DNA of 6,415 bases, from assembly GCA_030706265.1 (NCBI GenBank), contig JAUZOX010000163.1:1-6415 (forward strand), written 5' to 3'. The notes under the pieces were generated by a model that saw nothing but the letters and a program-made list of their open reading frames with translations, was not told where the DNA came from and did no database searches. Shown piece after piece: positions 5,798 to 6,415 of this stretch. The stretch comes from Bacteroidota bacterium. Its GTDB lineage: Bacteria > Bacteroidota > Bacteroidia > Bacteroidales > Cfx3-03. How positions within the stretch are numbered: the stretch's first letter is position 1; each line of letters opens with the position of its first letter. A program made the position numbers and the translations under genes.

Positions 5798-6184
5798 TAT
5801 AAAACGTTTTTAGTATTTTTCAACGGAAGGAGAAGAAAGATTATTGATGACTTCAAGATATCGTACAATGAGTCAGATAATAATAGGAGTATGCCTGATT
5901 TATGGTAAATACTGAATAATCTGGAATACTATGGAGGGCAATATGAGAGCAAGAGACACAAGCTATTGATGCCAGAACTGGCTATGTTTTGGGAAAATGG
6001 CATTATCCCCTTCCTCATTTGCAAAATTTCTCAATCCCCATCATTTTATTTTTCAAAAGAAGTCATTCGAACTCAATGTGAGTTTGAGCAGCCAATTAAA
6101 TTATTAGAAACCCATAAATTCCCATTTTTGTCATTTCCCGGCAGATCATGGATCTTTATGGAAATTTTATTTAAACATAGATGA
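5798..6184 (+). pseudogene. Possible decayed reading frame with one in-frame stop
   Basis: One plus-strand frame is open from 5798 to 5905, broken by a single TAA (5906-5908), then open again to the TGA at 6182-6184. The translation on both sides of the stop reads as ordinary soluble protein: acidic and Asn-rich before (a KISYNESDNN segment), and after it a hydrophilic part (LNNLEYYGGQYESKRHK), then more hydrophobic. The part after the stop could use a TTG at 5966 and would give 72 residues. I recognise no family. Either this is the remnant of a small gene or chance open sequence in AT-rich DNA. Confidence 0.2.
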
Positions 6185-6187
6185 TTT

Positions 6188-6222
6188 TTTGCTTAATCTT
6201 TATGAATTCGGTTGCATATTTG
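6188..6222 (+). promoter_or_regulatory. Possible Bacteroidota-type promoter near the right edge
   Basis: TTTG (6188-6191) precedes CATATTTG (6215-6222), which matches seven of eight positions of TAnnTTTG. The spacer is 23 bases, slightly longer than usual. It would start a transcript near 6230 reading into the small frame at 6243 and the edge gene at 6345, with an untranslated leader of roughly 115 bases for the latter. Confidence 0.3.
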
Positions 6223-6242
6223 TATTGAAGAAACAGGAAGCT

Positions 6243-6314
6243 ATGAAAACAGTGATGTTAATGCTTGTATATAAATTACTAAAAAATGTTTACGCATTTC
6301 TTGAGTTCATTTAA
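6243..6314 (+). CDS. Small hydrophobic open frame (23 residues)
   Basis: ATG at 6243 is preceded by AGGA five bases upstream and opens a 23-residue frame (MKTVMLMLVYKLLKNVYAFL, then three more residues). It is almost entirely hydrophobic with a few Lys, like a single membrane helix. It lies behind the possible promoter at 6188-6222 and 30 bases before the edge gene. It may be a small membrane peptide or an upstream leader; nothing in the sequence decides this. Confidence 0.15.
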   Translation: MKTVMLMLVYKLLKNVYAFLEFI

Positions 6315-6344
6315 AGAATCGAAAATGTTTTATTCATAAAAACC

Positions 6345-6415
6345 ATGTTTGATTTATTTTTTTATGTGGAGTTTATAGCAGCTGTCATTCTTCTCTTTGG
6401 ATTAGGATGGTTGAC
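6345..6415 (+). CDS. Start of a probable membrane protein cut off by the window
   Basis: ATG at 6345 opens a frame that stays open to the last base, giving 23 complete codons: MFDLFFYVEF, then a hydrophobic run IAAVILLFGLGWL that would form a membrane helix. The A-rich sequence just before the ATG (ATAAAAACC) is typical of Bacteroidota translation starts. A plausible promoter lies at 6188-6222. Too little is visible to name a family, and a short open stretch at a window edge could be chance. Confidence 0.4.
   Translation, partial: MFDLFFYVEFIAAVILLFGLGWL

Larger units (their letters stand above)
5468..6344. other. Gene-poor stretch between the esterase and the right-edge frame
   Basis: No gene of recognisable family lies here. 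It contains the dyad at 5517-5533, the palindrome cluster at 5656-5715, two very short frames with good ribosome-site matches (5750-5776 and 5847-5915), a longer frame interrupted by a stop (5798-6184) and a small hydrophobic frame (6243-6314). These are described in their own entries. The rest is AT-rich sequence in which I see no RNA gene, terminator or insertion-sequence end. Confidence 0.5.

Overview
The window looks like a chromosomal segment of an AT-rich Bacteroidota bacterium, probably of the order Bacteroidales or Marinilabiliales. The evidence is the type of histidine kinase present (a periplasmic TPR-like sensor, one membrane helix, then HisKA and HATPase_c), starts preceded by A-rich rather than Shine-Dalgarno sequence for the main genes, -7 boxes resembling TAnnTTTG, and a secreted enzyme made of two carbohydrate-esterase domains. 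No sequence here names a species.

Layout. Positions 1-1149 hold the 3' part of a plus-strand sensor histidine kinase whose reading frame is still open at the left edge, so its N-terminus lies outside. After a gap of about 250 bases comes a second, complete and paralogous plus-strand kinase (1403-2866, possibly starting at 1361). A tRNA-Pro with anticodon GGG follows (2930-3003), closed by a strong intrinsic terminator (3013-3054). From about 3080 to 4015 there is no convincing gene. This stretch holds a five-copy 11-bp tandem repeat preceded by an inverted copy of its own unit (3352-3431), and a patch (about 3500-3835) with short open frames on both strands that I cannot assign. On the minus strand, 5467 to 4016 encodes a secreted two-domain esterase/deacetylase: a SASA/CE6-like SGNH acetylesterase fused to a NodB-type (CE4-like) polysaccharide deacetylase. 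Positions 5468-6344 are again gene-poor, with perfect 12-bp palindromes, small open frames and a possibly decayed reading frame. A plus-strand open frame starting at 6345 with a hydrophobic N-terminus runs off the right edge.

How it fits together. The two kinases share architecture and motifs and look like an old tandem duplication. No response regulator is visible, so their partners must be outside the window or elsewhere in the genome. The esterase/deacetylase is transcribed toward them from a separate region and probably acts outside the cytoplasm on acetylated polysaccharide such as xylan or another decorated glycan. Nothing in the sequence links the kinases to the esterase. I found no CRISPR array, no recognisable transposase or integrase, and no classical defence genes. 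The most unusual items are the esterase/deacetylase fusion, the 11-bp repeat with its hairpin, and the palindrome cluster near 5656-5715.
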